Shown in pieces: positions 16,599 to 25,950 of a DNA stretch of 64,000 nucleotides (positions are counted from its first letter, which is position 1; the number at the start of each line of letters is the position of its first letter). The DNA comes from Actinobacteria bacterium Ga0077560 (lineage in GTDB: Bacteria > Actinomycetota > Thermoleophilia > Miltoncostaeales > Miltoncostaeaceae). The notes under the pieces are model-generated. The model had not been told where the DNA came from. It ran no database searches and saw only the letters and a list, made by a program, of their open reading frames with translations. The translations under genes and the position numbers were made by a program. Location: positions 1 to 64,000 of the forward strand of contig LNFL01000163.1 of NCBI GenBank assembly GCA_001464275.1, given 5' to 3'.

Positions 16599-17105
16599 TT
16601 ACGCGGTTCCCGATGCCTCCGCGGCGAGGCCGGGCGAGCGTTCCTCGAGCGCGCGCCGCCATGCCTCCGGCTCCCGCACGAACCAGGCGATCGCGTCCGT
16701 GCCACCGGGCACGGAGTATCGGACGTGCAGCAGGTCCCGGCGGACCGCCTTCCCCAGGTGCGACCGGACGATCGAGACCTCCCGCACGTCCTCCAGCGGG
16801 ATGGTGATCGTCCGGTCGGGGACGAGCATGTGGAACACCAGGCGGTCCTCGAGGAGCACCAGCCCGCCGTTGCCGCGCATCTGCGCCGGGCCCCGGGACT
16901 GCTCCCCGAAGAAGTTCGCCATGGTCTCCGAGCGGAGCATCTCGCCGGGGGCGTAGATGGCCGACAGCCGCCCGGTGACCGCCCGGTCGATGCGGCGCTC
17001 GATGCGCCCGGCGGCGATCATCACCAGCTTGAGGATCGCGAGCGCCAGGATCGCGGTCCCCGCCACGATGAGGATCACCAGCAGCACGGGCTCGGGAATG
17101 CCCAC
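16599..17105 (-). CDS. Membrane-anchored protein with PH/GRAM-like domain
   Basis: A 168-residue protein. One N-terminal transmembrane helix (about 6-32) is followed by a cytoplasmic beta-rich domain: 'GLVLLEDRLVFHMLVPDRTI' then 'IPLEDVREVSIVRSHLGKAV'. That alternation of a 'L..T..RLVF' strand, an 'IPL..I..V' strand and a C-terminal helix resembles bacterial PH/GRAM-like folds. The fold assignment is inferred from the pattern. It is divergent from the DAB gene. Confidence 0.6.
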   Translation of the reverse strand: MGIPEPVLLVILIVAGTAILALAILKLVMIAAGRIERRIDRAVTGRLSAIYAPGEMLRSETMANFFGEQSRGPAQMRGNGGLVLLEDRLVFHMLVPDRTITIPLEDVREVSIVRSHLGKAVRRDLLHVRYSVPGGTDAIAWFVREPEAWRRALEERSPGLAAEASGTA

Positions 17106-17349
17106 CTCAGCTCCTGTCGGCCGGGTTCGCCAGGGGGCTCAGCCGGTCTCGCCCCACACGGCGGCAGGATACGCCCCGGATCGCCGGCGATCCTCGCCCG
17201 CCGTGCCGGGTTGCGCCCCCGCAACCTCCCCGCCCCGCACATGGGGGATGCTGATGGCCGCCGTGTCGTCCACGCCGGGCTTCCATGAGGCCGGACCGAA
17301 CGCCCGGACCCGGACGATCCCGGGCGGCGATCGGGCTTGCATCGTGAAC

Positions 17350-17369
17350 ACATGACACTATTGTCATGT
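17350..17369. promoter_or_regulatory. 20-bp perfect palindromic operator
   Basis: ACATGAC, a six-base A/T-rich spacer, then GTCATGT: a 7+7 perfect inverted repeat. It lies 34 bases before the chosen start of the DAB fusion gene, in an A/T-rich island within very GC-rich DNA. It overlaps possible -35/-10 elements, so a dimeric repressor binding here would block transcription. The regulator is not identified. Confidence 0.6.
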
Positions 17370-17402
17370 CTTAGAGATCATGATTCTGCCCTCGTCGCCC
17401 AC

Positions 17403-20400
17403 ATGACCCCGGTGCTCACCGTCCTGGTCGCCATCGCGCTGGCCGCCCCGGCCGCGGCGGGCATCGTCGCGGCGCTGGGTGAGCGAGCCATCCTGCGCCG
17501 GCTCGCGGCGACCCTCGCCGTGGTGGGTGTGGCGGCCGCCGCGGCCCTGCTGGGGCGTGTCCTGACCTCGGATCCCGTCCGGCTCGGCGATGCCGACGCG
17601 CCGCTGGCCATCGTCGACCGGCTGTCGGCGGTCGTGCTGCTGCTGTCGGTCGGTCTCAGCGCCATCGTCCTCGGCTTCGCCGCCCGGTACCTGGACGGTG
17701 ACCGCAGGCGCGCCGGCCTGCTGGTGGGCCTGGGCGCGGCCGCGACCGCCGCGGGGGCCACGGCGGTCGCCGGGACCCTGGCGTCGCTGACCGCCGCATG
17801 GATCGTGACCACGCTGGCCGTGATCTGGCTGCTGCGCGGGGCCGGCGCGGGGCGGGCCGCCGGGACGCTGCTGGCCGGAGACCTGGCGCTGCTCGCCGGG
17901 GTCGCCATCATCATCGACCGGGTCGGCGACGTCCCCGTCGACCGGTTCGGTGACGCCGCCGGCTCGCTCGACTCGGGCATCGGACTGGTGGCCGGGGCCC
18001 TGCTGGTCGCGGGCGCCGCGGTCCGCGCCGCCCAGCTCGGAGGCGGGGGATGGCTCATCCGGACCGTCGGCGCCCCCACCCCCGTCTCTGCGCTGCTGCA
18101 CGCGGGCGTCGTGAACGCCGGCGGCTACCTGCTGATCCGGGCCACGCCCGGCATCCCCGGCGAGGCGCTGGTGCTGGCCGCGGTGGTCGGCGGGATCAGC
18201 GTCCTGGTCTGCGGCGCCGCGGTCCTCACGCGTCCGGACGTGAAGGGCGGCCTGGTCATGTCCACGCGCGCCCAGATGGGCTTCATGCTCCTGCAGATCG
18301 GCGCCGGGGCCCCCGCGGCTGCAGCAGTCCACCTGGTCGCCCACGGCTGCTTCAAGGCCACCCTGTTCCTGGCCAGCGGCGGCGCCATCGACGGCGTGCG
18401 CCGCACGCGCGACACGCCGCGCCCGCTGGGGGCCGGCACGCGCCCGGCGCTCACCGCGGCGCTGGTGATCCTGCCGGCGCTGGCCGTGCTGGCGGTGGTG
18501 GCGGTGGCCGGGAACCTCCTGGCGGCCACCGCGCTGCCGGTGGTGGTGGGCGCGACCCTGCTGGCGACCCGGGCGGGCAGCGGCCTGGTCGAGCGGGCCG
18601 CGGCGCTCACCACGGGCGGCGCCGCGGGCGCGGGCGCCGGCATCGCGGTGCTCACCCTGGCGTACGTGGGGTTCGTGGAGGGCGGCATCGCCGTCCTGTC
18701 GGATGCCGTGCCGGAGGCCGACCCCATGGTGGCGGCGACGGCGGTGATCGCCACGGTGGGGGCCTTGCTGGTGGTGCTCGCCGTGGTGCGGTCCCTGCCG
18801 GGCCCGCGCCGCCGGCTCGCCCCGGCCGCCGAAGCCCTCTACCCCACCGTCAGCTCCCTCGGCCGCCCCGAGCCGTTCCGGCTGCCGACCCGCCGGGTCA
18901 CGCCCCTTCCGGGGGCCGGGGAGAACCGCCCGAAGCGGCAGCGGATCCGGGCCCAGGTGGCCCGGGCGGCCGACGTGGTGCCGCCGCTGTGGCCGCTGTC
19001 GACCTTCGTCGCCGTCAATCCCTTCGGGGGCTTCGACAACGAGCCGTTCGAGGACGGAATGCGCCGCGCCGCGGCCCTCTACGGCGCCGACATGATGCCC
19101 TCGGCACATCAGCTCGCCGAGGCGTGGCGCACCGGGCAGATCACCGGGGCCGACATCGATGCGGCGCTCGCGCGCGACCTGCCGGAGACGGCGGTGCCGT
19201 CGGACCTGCTGCGCGGCGTGATGCTCGCCGCGCTGGACACCCCCCGGCCCACGCCGGCGCCGGTGCGCTCACGCGCCGAGCGCCTCGCGCCGTCCGCGGC
19301 ACGGATCGTCGACCGGGAGGTCGCCGATGTCGTGGCGTGCTGGCTCGACGACCGGGCCGGCTGGTCGCCCCCCGCCAGGGCGGCCGGCCTCTACGCGTCG
19401 TGGCGCCACACCGCGGCCCGCGACCGGCTGGCATGGCGTCTGGGCGTGCGGGGCCTGCGCCGGGCCGTCGCCGCGCTGCCGGACGATCCCGCCGAGGCGA
19501 TCGACCTCGCGCTGGCGCGACTCGGTGTGCCCGACGGCGAACGGGACCTGGAGCTGCGCCGCCAGATGGCCCGCCTGCCGGGCACCACCGGATACCTGCG
19601 CTACCTCGCCACCCACTCCCGCGGCGGTCCGTCGATCGGTGTGATGGTGGAGCTGGCGGCCGTCCGGCTGAGCCTCGAGGCCCTGCTGGTTCCCGACGGC
19701 ATGGGCCCGGACACGCCCCCCGAGGTGCCGGACACCACCGACCCGGTGGACCCGGGCGCCGTGCTGCGCCACGCCGGCCGCGCGGGCGAACCCGAGGCCG
19801 CCGAGGCCGCCCGTGCCGCCATCCCGCCGGAGCGCCGCGCGGCGCTCTGGCTCGGCGCGGCAGAGCAGGCGTTCCGGCGGCGGCTGCTGGCGCGTATCGA
19901 CGCGCTCCCCGATGAGGGGCCGCCCCGGCCCGCGGCGCAGCTGGCGTTCTGCATCGATGTGCGCTCGGAGGGCATCCGGCGCCACCTGGAGGCCGCCGGC
20001 CCGTACGCCACGCTCGGGTTCGCCGGCTTCTTCGCCATCCCCATGCGGTTCCGGGCCCTCGAGGCGCCCGGCGCGACCGACGCGTGCCCGGTGATCCTGA
20101 CGCCGCGCCACGAGATCTCGGAGGCGCCCGCCCCCGGCGAGGAGCACCGGGTCGCGCACCGCTCACGCAGGCTCCGCCTGCTGGCGGCGATCGAACACGC
20201 CGCGCACCGGGCGAAGGACGACCCGTCCAGCCCGTATCCGCTCGCTGAGGCGGCCGGGCTGCCGATGGTGGTGCTCGCCGCGCTGCGCACCTCGGCGCCC
20301 AGCGCCGCCGCCCGCATCGAGCGGTGGCTCGCGCGCCGGCTGGCTCCGCCGGCGCGCCTGGTGCCCGCCACCTCGCACCGGCCGGCACGCGAGGGCGACG

Positions 20401-21435
20401 AGATCACCATCGGGATGGGCGACGCCGAGCAGGTGTTCTGGGCCGAGGCGATGCTGAAGGCCATGGGCCTCGCGTCCGGCTTCGCCCGCCTCCTGGTGCT
20501 CGCCGGCCACGGCGGGACGGCCGCCAACAACCCGCACCGGGCGGGCCTGGACTGCGGCGCCTGCGGCGGGAACCCGGGCCTGCCGAACGCCCGGGTGGCG
20601 GCGGCGATCCTGAACCGGCCCGAGGTGCGGGCCGGGCTGCGCGAGCGCGGCCTCGACCTGCCGGACGACACCGTGGTCGTCTCCGCCCTTCACGACACCA
20701 CGCTGGACCTCGTGACGCTCGACCTCGACGGCGTGCCCGCCACGCACATGGAGGACGCGCTGCGGCTGCAGGAGCACCTGCACGCCGCCGGGCGGGCCGC
20801 CGCCGCGGAGCGCGCGCTGGAGCTGCCGGGCGCCCCGCGCACCGCGGAGGCGGCGCCGGCGCACGTGCGGGCGCGGGCGGCCGACTGGGCGCAGATCCGG
20901 CCCGAGTGGGCGCTCGCCGGATGCGGCGCGATGGTCGTGGGCTCACGTGAGCTCACCCGCGGCCGCAACCTGGGGCGCCGTGTGTTCCTGCACTCCTACG
21001 ACCAGGCGCTCGACCCGGACGACGCGGCCCTGGCGGTGATCCTCACCGGCCCCCTGGTGGTTGCAGTACTACGGGTCGACGGTGGCGCCCGATGTCTTCG
21101 GCTCGGGGTCGAAGACGCTGCACAACGTCACCGCCGGCATCGGGGTGCGCGTGGGCCCGGGAGGCGATATCCGCACCGGCCTGCCGGAGCAGTCGGTCCG
21201 GCACGGCGCACGCATCCAGCATCAGCCCCTGCGGCCGCTCGCGGTCGTCGACGCGCCCGTGGAGAAGGTGGAGCGGGTGATCTCCCGCCAAACCCAGCTC
21301 GATCGCCTCGTCCGCGGCCGCTGGGTGAGCATCGTGGCGCGGGACGGCACGGACGGACAGTGGTGTGAACGCATCGAGGACGGGACCTGGCAACCGATCG
21401 CGGCGAAGGCCGGGATCAAGGAGATGACAACATGA
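17403..21435 (+). pseudogene. dabA: DabB-DabA fusion (DAB inorganic carbon pump), frameshifted
   Basis: One reading frame joins two DAB subunits. Residues 1 to about 490 are a NuoL/ND5-like proton-translocating domain (many transmembrane helices; 'LLHAGVVNAGGYLL', 'HGCFKATLFLASGG'). From about 515 onward it is DabA/DUF2309: 'WPLSTFVAVNPFGGFDNEPF', and beta-carbonic-anhydrase-like zinc residues C850, D852, H1036 and C1051 in 'CIDVRSEGIRRHL' and 'GHGGTAANNPHR..DCGACG'. Near 21057-21061 the frame breaks after 'LTGPLVV'. The +1 frame continues as DabA ('MQYYGSTVAPDVFGSGSKTL' to 'EMTT') and ends at 21435. About 17 bases encoding the expected 'AQWIN' segment appear missing. The start at 17403 places the operator upstream. 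Either a pseudogene or an assembly error. Confidence 0.85.
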
Positions 21436-21791
21436 GCCACCGAGATGAGACCACCGAGGCCCGGCGCATGGCCGCCCACGACCTGGTGCGGATGGCCCGG
21501 GTCGAGATCGTGGCGCGCGGCAAGGATTCGGCGAGCGTCCAGGACATCCTGAGGTCGTCCGGCGTGACCGGCTGGACCGCGCTGTCGCAGGCCGGCGGCT
21601 TCGGGCACTCCGGCTACCACGAGGCCAGGCTCCTCTTCAACGACCATGACGCGCTGAGCCTGACCATCGCGATCATGCCCGACGAGCGGCTCGACCTGGT
21701 CCTCGCCGGACTGCGCGCGCTGTTCGAGGACCGCTCCGGAGTGTTCTTCGTGGCCGACACCTACGTGTCACGGCCCGAGTACTTCGCGTAG
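21432..21791 (+). CDS. PII-like regulatory protein of the DAB locus
   Basis: A 119-residue protein whose ATG overlaps the last codons of the DAB gene (ATGA). It has 'DILRSSGVTGWTALSQAGGF', 'LTIAIMPDERLDLVLAGLRA' and a C-terminal 'GVFFVADTYVSRPEYF', the ferredoxin-like pattern of PII-like proteins. PII-like proteins are known partners of bicarbonate transporters and DUF2309/NuoL operons. It probably gates the carbon pump in response to nucleotide or bicarbonate state, which is inference. Confidence 0.75.
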   Translation: MSHRDETTEARRMAAHDLVRMARVEIVARGKDSASVQDILRSSGVTGWTALSQAGGFGHSGYHEARLLFNDHDALSLTIAIMPDERLDLVLAGLRALFEDRSGVFFVADTYVSRPEYFA

Positions 21792-21800
21792 AACGACCCG

Positions 21801-21832
21801 CACGTCTGCCGGGACCGGGACCGGCAGACGTG
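21801..21832 (+). terminator. Terminator hairpin after DAB operon
   Basis: CACGTCTGCCGG and CCGGCAGACGTG form a perfect 12-base stem with an 8-base loop, 10 bases after the PII-like gene. It lies between convergent transcripts and could serve both. Confidence 0.7.
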
Positions 21833-21862
21833 ATCCGCACGTCCGCGGCGGCAGGTCGCCGG

Positions 21863-22234
21863 TCAGCTCGACGCGACGACGAACGCGCACGCCGCCAGCA
21901 GCCCGCAGGCGGGTGTCATGACCATCCGCTCCGCGCGGCTCCGGGAGATGCCGTTCACCGCGATGCCGATGGCGAAGTACGCGGTGATGACCCACGCGGC
22001 CGCGTCCGCCGCCGGCGTGGCCGAATCGGCGGCGCGGAGGATGAGCACCACCGCGATGGCGGCGTACACGGGGACCGACAGGGCGCTGGCGATCCGCATG
22101 CGGCGGGGCAGCACCTCGTGCCGCCCGCCCCAGACGAGCCGTCCGTGGGGACGGCCGGCCGCCACCAGCACCTGGAGCACGCCCAGACCTGCCAGCAGCC
22201 CGGATGCGAGGACCGCGGCCGCCATCGCGCCCAT
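21863..22234 (-). CDS. Small four-helix membrane protein
   Basis: A 123-residue protein with four hydrophobic segments: 'MGAMAAAVLASGLLAGLGVL', 'IASALSVPVYAAIAVVLIL', 'AWVITAYFAIGIAVNGIS' and 'TPACGLLAACAFVVASS'. Its ATG overlaps the MarR stop by one base (TGATG), so it is translationally coupled to the regulator. Family not recognised. It is probably under the control of the MarR protein. Confidence 0.7.
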   Translation of the reverse strand: MGAMAAAVLASGLLAGLGVLQVLVAAGRPHGRLVWGGRHEVLPRRMRIASALSVPVYAAIAVVLILRAADSATPAADAAAWVITAYFAIGIAVNGISRSRAERMVMTPACGLLAACAFVVASS

Positions 22235-22695
22235 CACCGCGACCGTCGCGAGGCCAGGTGCGCCTCCGCATTGGCGATGAGCCGGTCGAGCGCGGTCTGC
22301 AGCGCCACCAGATCGACGCCCGTCTCGAGCCCGTCCTCGGATCGCCCCAGTCCCTCCCATGCGTCCGAGAGCAGGCGCCGCCCGGCCGGGCTGAGCGTGA
22401 CGAGCCGGGCCCGCCGGTTCGTGGGATCCGCGTCCACGTCGACCAGCCCATCGGCGGACAGCTCGGCGATCCGCTGGGTGACGGCCGCACGCGAGACGCC
22501 CAGCGCGCCCGCGATCGCGCTCTGACGCGCGGAACCCAGGGTATCGATGGTGACGAGGGCGGCGAAGGACGATGCGCCGATCCCGTGCGCGGGCCGCAGG
22601 TACGCGTCGGCGACGCGGTCCACGAGCGCCGTGGCCCGGTGCAACGCCAGCGCGAGCCGCCGGGAGTCGCCGGGATCGGATGGGGCCTCGGACAC
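22234..22695 (-). CDS. MarR-family transcriptional regulator
   Basis: A 153-residue regulator. The winged helix includes 'GSARQSAIAGALGVSRAAVT' and 'QRIAELSADGLVDVDADPTN', then the wing 'RRARLVTLSPAGRRLL'. The GTG at 22695 is preceded at 7 bases by TACACT, so the mRNA is probably leaderless. An inverted repeat (22700-22728) covers this promoter, suggesting autorepression. Coupled to the small membrane protein downstream. The ligand is unknown. Confidence 0.9.
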   Translation of the reverse strand: MSEAPSDPGDSRRLALALHRATALVDRVADAYLRPAHGIGASSFAALVTIDTLGSARQSAIAGALGVSRAAVTQRIAELSADGLVDVDADPTNRRARLVTLSPAGRRLLSDAWEGLGRSEDGLETGVDLVALQTALDRLIANAEAHLASRRSR

Positions 22696-22699
22696 CGGG

Positions 22700-22728
22700 C
22701 GAAGTGTAAATCACTTAACATCACTTCG
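22700..22728. promoter_or_regulatory. MarR operator candidate over a leaderless promoter
   Basis: CGAAGTG (22700-22706) and CACTTCG (22722-22728) are a perfect inverted pair around a 15-base A/T-rich centre, which itself repeats ATCACTT. The -10-like TACACT (minus strand, 22703-22708) lies inside. The position fits autorepression by the adjacent MarR protein. Confidence 0.55.
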
Positions 22729-23098
22729 CGACTCCGCCTGCCACGCACTCCTGAACGCCGTTCTGTGACGGCACCCCCGGAGCCACCAACGCTCACCGCC
22801 CGCCGAGCGCGAGCAGCTCCTGGTGGGCGCCTCCCGCGGTCGCCGGCCGGGCTCCCCTGCTTGCCGGTCTCGGGGCCGATCCCCCAGCGCCGCTCCGGCG
22901 GCTCCGGGGGATCGGCTCCGGCACGCCCGGGACCCCCGGTCCGGCCGGACCGGGGCATCCCATCCGTCGCCCACGGGATGCGGCCCGGCTCGCCGGCCGG
23001 AAGGGTTGGGTGGCGGTCCGGCATGTGTTCGCACGTGCCCGGACGCGACACCGAAGGAGCGCGGGCCCCACAGCGCCTTCCGACTCCAAAGGAATCGC
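22729..23098. other. Gene-free stretch upstream of collagen-like gene
   Basis: About 370 bases without a convincing gene in any frame. I see GC-rich dyads (for example around 22870-22930) but no recognisable promoter box apart from the MarR operator at its left edge. It presumably holds the promoter and leader of the collagen-like gene. Confidence 0.4.
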
Positions 23099-23851
23099 AT
23101 GCCCAGAAACCTCACGCGCCTCCGGCCGTCACCCGCGCTCATCGTCGCCGGAGCCGCCATCGCACTCACCCTCGGCGGCGGCGCCGTCGCGGCGACCCTC
23201 ATCACCGGGGCGCAGGTGAAGGACGAGTCCCTGACGGGCGCGGACGTCAAGAACGGCTCCCTCCAGGCCGCCGACCTGAGCGTGAAGGCGAGAGCCAGCA
23301 TCGCCAGGGCCGCGTCGGGGCAGATCGCCGCAATCCCCGGAATCAAGGGTGACCTCGGCCCCACCGGCCCAGCGGGCGCGACGGGCCCCGCCGGGCCGGC
23401 CGGGCCCAAGGGCGACACGGGCGCCCCGGGCCCCATCACCGACCTGATCGTCGACGGCAGCATCCTCGGATCGCGGATCGAGGGCCCGTACGACTACTCC
23501 CCCATCCTGGTGGAGCCCGGAACCTGCACCAGCGCGAGCGTCGCCGGCAACGCGCTGGTGGGGCCGCTGAGCCTGCCGGTGGGCGCGAAGCTGAAGGGCG
23601 TCACGGTGACCTGGCTCGACGCCACGCCCGCCGGGAACGCGAACATCGGGCTGTGGAAGCGACCCGCCGGCGGCGGCCCCCTGCAGGGCGTCGCCGGGGT
23701 GGACACCTCGGGGTCCGGGGGCTTCGGCACCGGGACGGCCGCCATCGCCGGCGAGACCGTCGACCCGGGTGAGGCATTCCTGGTGCGGTACGTGGCGCCC
23801 GCTCCCACGAACCAGACGGGCTTCTGCAGCATGCAGCTCGATCTGGAATGA
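23099..23851 (+). CDS. Secreted collagen-like repeat protein
   Basis: A 250-residue protein. AAAGGA precedes the ATG at good spacing. The signal peptide is about residues 12-32. Then comes the 'GAQVKDESLTGADVKNGSLQ' stretch typical of thermoleophilic actinobacterial surface proteins, followed by a short collagen-like Gly-X-Y run (about 12 triplets, including 'GPTGPAGATGPAGPAGPKGD'). The globular C-terminal domain of about 140 residues contains Cys residues near its two ends. Function is unknown; probably a trimeric surface stalk with a C-terminal head. Confidence 0.8.
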   Translation: MPRNLTRLRPSPALIVAGAAIALTLGGGAVAATLITGAQVKDESLTGADVKNGSLQAADLSVKARASIARAASGQIAAIPGIKGDLGPTGPAGATGPAGPAGPKGDTGAPGPITDLIVDGSILGSRIEGPYDYSPILVEPGTCTSASVAGNALVGPLSLPVGAKLKGVTVTWLDATPAGNANIGLWKRPAGGGPLQGVAGVDTSGSGGFGTGTAAIAGETVDPGEAFLVRYVAPAPTNQTGFCSMQLDLE

Positions 23852-23860
23852 CGCGCGATG

Positions 23861-23891
23861 GCGTGCCCGGGGCCTCGCGCCCCGGGCACGC
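23861..23891 (+). terminator. Perfect terminator hairpin after collagen-like gene
   Basis: GCGTGCCCGGGGC and GCCCCGGGCACGC pair fully (13 bases) around a 5-base loop, starting 9 bases after the stop. No T-tract follows. Confidence 0.75.
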
Positions 23892-23916
23892 CCGCCGGGT
23901 TTCGCGGGGTGGCGGG

Positions 23917-23922
23917 TACCCT
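23917..23922 (+). promoter_or_regulatory. Leaderless -10 box (TACCCT)
   Basis: TACCCT ends 7 bases before the ATG at 23930. Transcription would begin at or next to the start codon, leaving no room for a Shine-Dalgarno. Confidence 0.6.
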
Positions 23923-23929
23923 CACCACG

Positions 23930-24874
23930 ATGCGTGCCGCTGGTCTCATCGGGGTGGTCCTGGCGACCGCGTGTGCGGTCGCGGTGTTCCCGGCACCGGG
24001 AGCGGCGCGATCCGTGGTGCCGATGGAGCTCACCGTGGGCACGGATGCCGTGTGGGTGCTGGGACCGGGCACCGCGCTCACCCGCGTGGATGCGGCCGCC
24101 GGGACCGTCACCGCCCGGACCACCACGCCCCAGGAGGCCGGGGCGCGGACGCTCGCCGCCGACGGGGAGCATCTGTGGGTCCTCGGCGCCGGATGGCTGG
24201 GCCGCTACGACCAGCGCACGCTGGCGCCCCGCGGGGCATGGCGGGTGCCCGGGTCCATGCGCGACCTGGCCGTCACCCCCGGTGGGGTGTGGAGCGTGGC
24301 CGGCCGGCCCGGCCGGGTGGTGCGGGTGGTGCCCGGAGGGATCGCCGAGGTGCCGGCGCGGCAGACCGGCGTCGCGATGCTCACCGGCGGTGCGGGCCGC
24401 ATGTACGCCCTTGCGGTGCGACGGCGTGACGGGCGCACGCGCTGCTACCTCAAGCGTCTCGACAACGCCACGGCCCGAGTGGTGGACGGCGAGCAGATCG
24501 GCTGCACGCCCTGGGACGTGGTCGCGGACGGCCGGTGGGTGTGGGCGCTCTACGGCGGTGGGCGGACCATCCTGCGCATGGACGGCCGCACGGTCCGGCC
24601 CGCCGGCCCCCCGGTGCGCGCCATCCCCGCCCCCATCGACGCCGCGGCCACCGGCGGGTCGCTGCTGGTGCTGGGCGACACCGCGCTGGGCCTGCGGCGG
24701 GTCGACCGGCGCCGCGCGATCCCGCTGGGCCCGGTCATCGAGATCTCGCCGCCGCCGACGGCCCTCGCCGGCGGCCCCGCGGGAGCGTGGGCCGCGACCG
24801 CCGCGGAGGGGGGCGTCCTGATGCGTCTCGCCGACGGCGCCCGGCAGCCCGACCTGCGGATCCCGCTGGGCTGA
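23930..24874 (+). CDS. Secreted beta-propeller-like protein
   Basis: A 314-residue protein with a signal peptide (about 1-27, 'TACAVAVFPAPGAARS'). The mature part is made of short repeated blades such as 'LTVGTDAVWVLGPGTALTRV', 'LAADGEHLWVLGAGWLGRYD' and 'DVVADGRWVWALYGGGRTIL'. These 'G...W.....G.L.R.D' units are typical of YVTN/NHL-like propellers. The ATG at 23930 is leaderless-type. Function unknown, probably extracellular binding. Confidence 0.72.
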   Translation: MRAAGLIGVVLATACAVAVFPAPGAARSVVPMELTVGTDAVWVLGPGTALTRVDAAAGTVTARTTTPQEAGARTLAADGEHLWVLGAGWLGRYDQRTLAPRGAWRVPGSMRDLAVTPGGVWSVAGRPGRVVRVVPGGIAEVPARQTGVAMLTGGAGRMYALAVRRRDGRTRCYLKRLDNATARVVDGEQIGCTPWDVVADGRWVWALYGGGRTILRMDGRTVRPAGPPVRAIPAPIDAAATGGSLLVLGDTALGLRRVDRRRAIPLGPVIEISPPPTALAGGPAGAWAATAAEGGVLMRLADGARQPDLRIPLG

Positions 24875-24936
24875 GCGCCGCATCGGACGGCCCCGCGCGC
24901 CATGATGGATCCAGGGGCGTCGTCGGGGGGATGCAC

Positions 24937-25950
24937 ATGCGGGTGGTGATCGTCGGTGGCGGCATGGCCGGCCTGGTGCTGGCCCGGGGGCTGATCCACC
25001 GCGGGGTGGCGCCGGTGGTGCTGGAGCGCATGCCGTCCACCGCAGTGGTGGAGGGGCCCATCATGCTGCCCTTCCAGGCCTACGACGCCCTGGAGGAGAT
25101 CGGACTGCTGGAGCCGATCCGCGCGGCGGGGCGCGACGTGCCGCCCCACCGGGACGGCCTGCCGGTGGCGATCGGCGTGGGCCGCCGGTTGGTGCTGGAT
25201 CACCTGCGAGAGGGTGTCGACATCCGCTGGGAGCATGAGGTGACCGGGCTCCTGCGCGACGGGGACCGGATCACCGGCGTGCGTGCGCGCGGACCCGAGG
25301 GCGAGCGGGAGATCCCCGCCCACATCGTGGTGGGCGCCGACGGCACGCACTCACGGGTGCGCGAGCTGGCCGGGATCGAGGCCGAGCTGACCGTCTCGGA
25401 CACCGCCTTCGTGAGCTTCCGCAGCCCGGCCCGCTGCGAGGAGGCGTTCCTCATCGAGTTCACCAGCGACGGACGCCAGCTGACGCTGCTGGACTGGCCC
25501 GGCGGGAGCGCCGGCGGCTGGCAGATCGAGCGTCCGGAGGGAGGCCGCGATGCGGCCCTCGCCCCGGGCGTGGAGGCCTTCAAGCGCGCCTACCTGCGCC
25601 TGCTGCCCCGCGCCGCCGCCGCCGTGGAGCCCGTGACCGAGCTGACGTACCGGGAGGTCACCGAGGTGCGCTGCGACACGTGGTGGAGGCCCGGCCTGAC
25701 GCTCGTCGGTGAGGCGCTGCACGCCATGAACCCGGAGGCCGGCATCGGCAGCGGCCTGGGGATGGCCGACGCCCAGGCGCTGGCGATCGCCGTGGGCCGA
25801 CACCGCGACGACCCCGACCGTGCGCTGGCCGAGTACGAGCGCTGGCGTCGTCCGGCGGTGGCCCCGTACCTGGCCGTGGGCTCACAGGGCGTGCGCGTGG
25901 TGCGCGGCGGGGAGCTGCGCGACGAGGAGCGCTGGCCTCCGCCCGCCTGA
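24937..25950 (+). CDS. FAD-dependent monooxygenase (PHBH-like)
   Basis: A 337-residue flavoprotein. The N-terminal Rossmann motif is 'RVVIVGGGMAGLVLARGL'. The mid 'GADGTHSRVRELAGI' is the DG motif of group A flavin monooxygenases, and 'LTLVGEALHAMNPEAGIGSG' takes the place of the usual GD motif (Glu for Asp). The ATG at 24937 has a G-rich Shine-Dalgarno; the ATG two codons upstream is possible. Substrate is unknown, and no dedicated pathway is adjacent. It ends in a terminator whose loop holds the stop codon. Confidence 0.85.
   Translation: MRVVIVGGGMAGLVLARGLIHRGVAPVVLERMPSTAVVEGPIMLPFQAYDALEEIGLLEPIRAAGRDVPPHRDGLPVAIGVGRRLVLDHLREGVDIRWEHEVTGLLRDGDRITGVRARGPEGEREIPAHIVVGADGTHSRVRELAGIEAELTVSDTAFVSFRSPARCEEAFLIEFTSDGRQLTLLDWPGGSAGGWQIERPEGGRDAALAPGVEAFKRAYLRLLPRAAAAVEPVTELTYREVTEVRCDTWWRPGLTLVGEALHAMNPEAGIGSGLGMADAQALAIAVGRHRDDPDRALAEYERWRRPAVAPYLAVGSQGVRVVRGGELRDEERWPPPA

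Noticed and set aside
17364..19109. Long antisense open frame (581 codons) over the NuoL part of the DAB gene
   Set aside because: Rich in Gly/Arg/Gln/His with no domain and shadowing a clear gene; typical artefact of very GC-rich DNA.
18050..19915. Alternative-frame 621-codon open frame inside the DAB gene
   Set aside because: Arg/Gly/Pro-rich with no family match, whereas the other frame carries clear NuoL and DUF2309 motifs.
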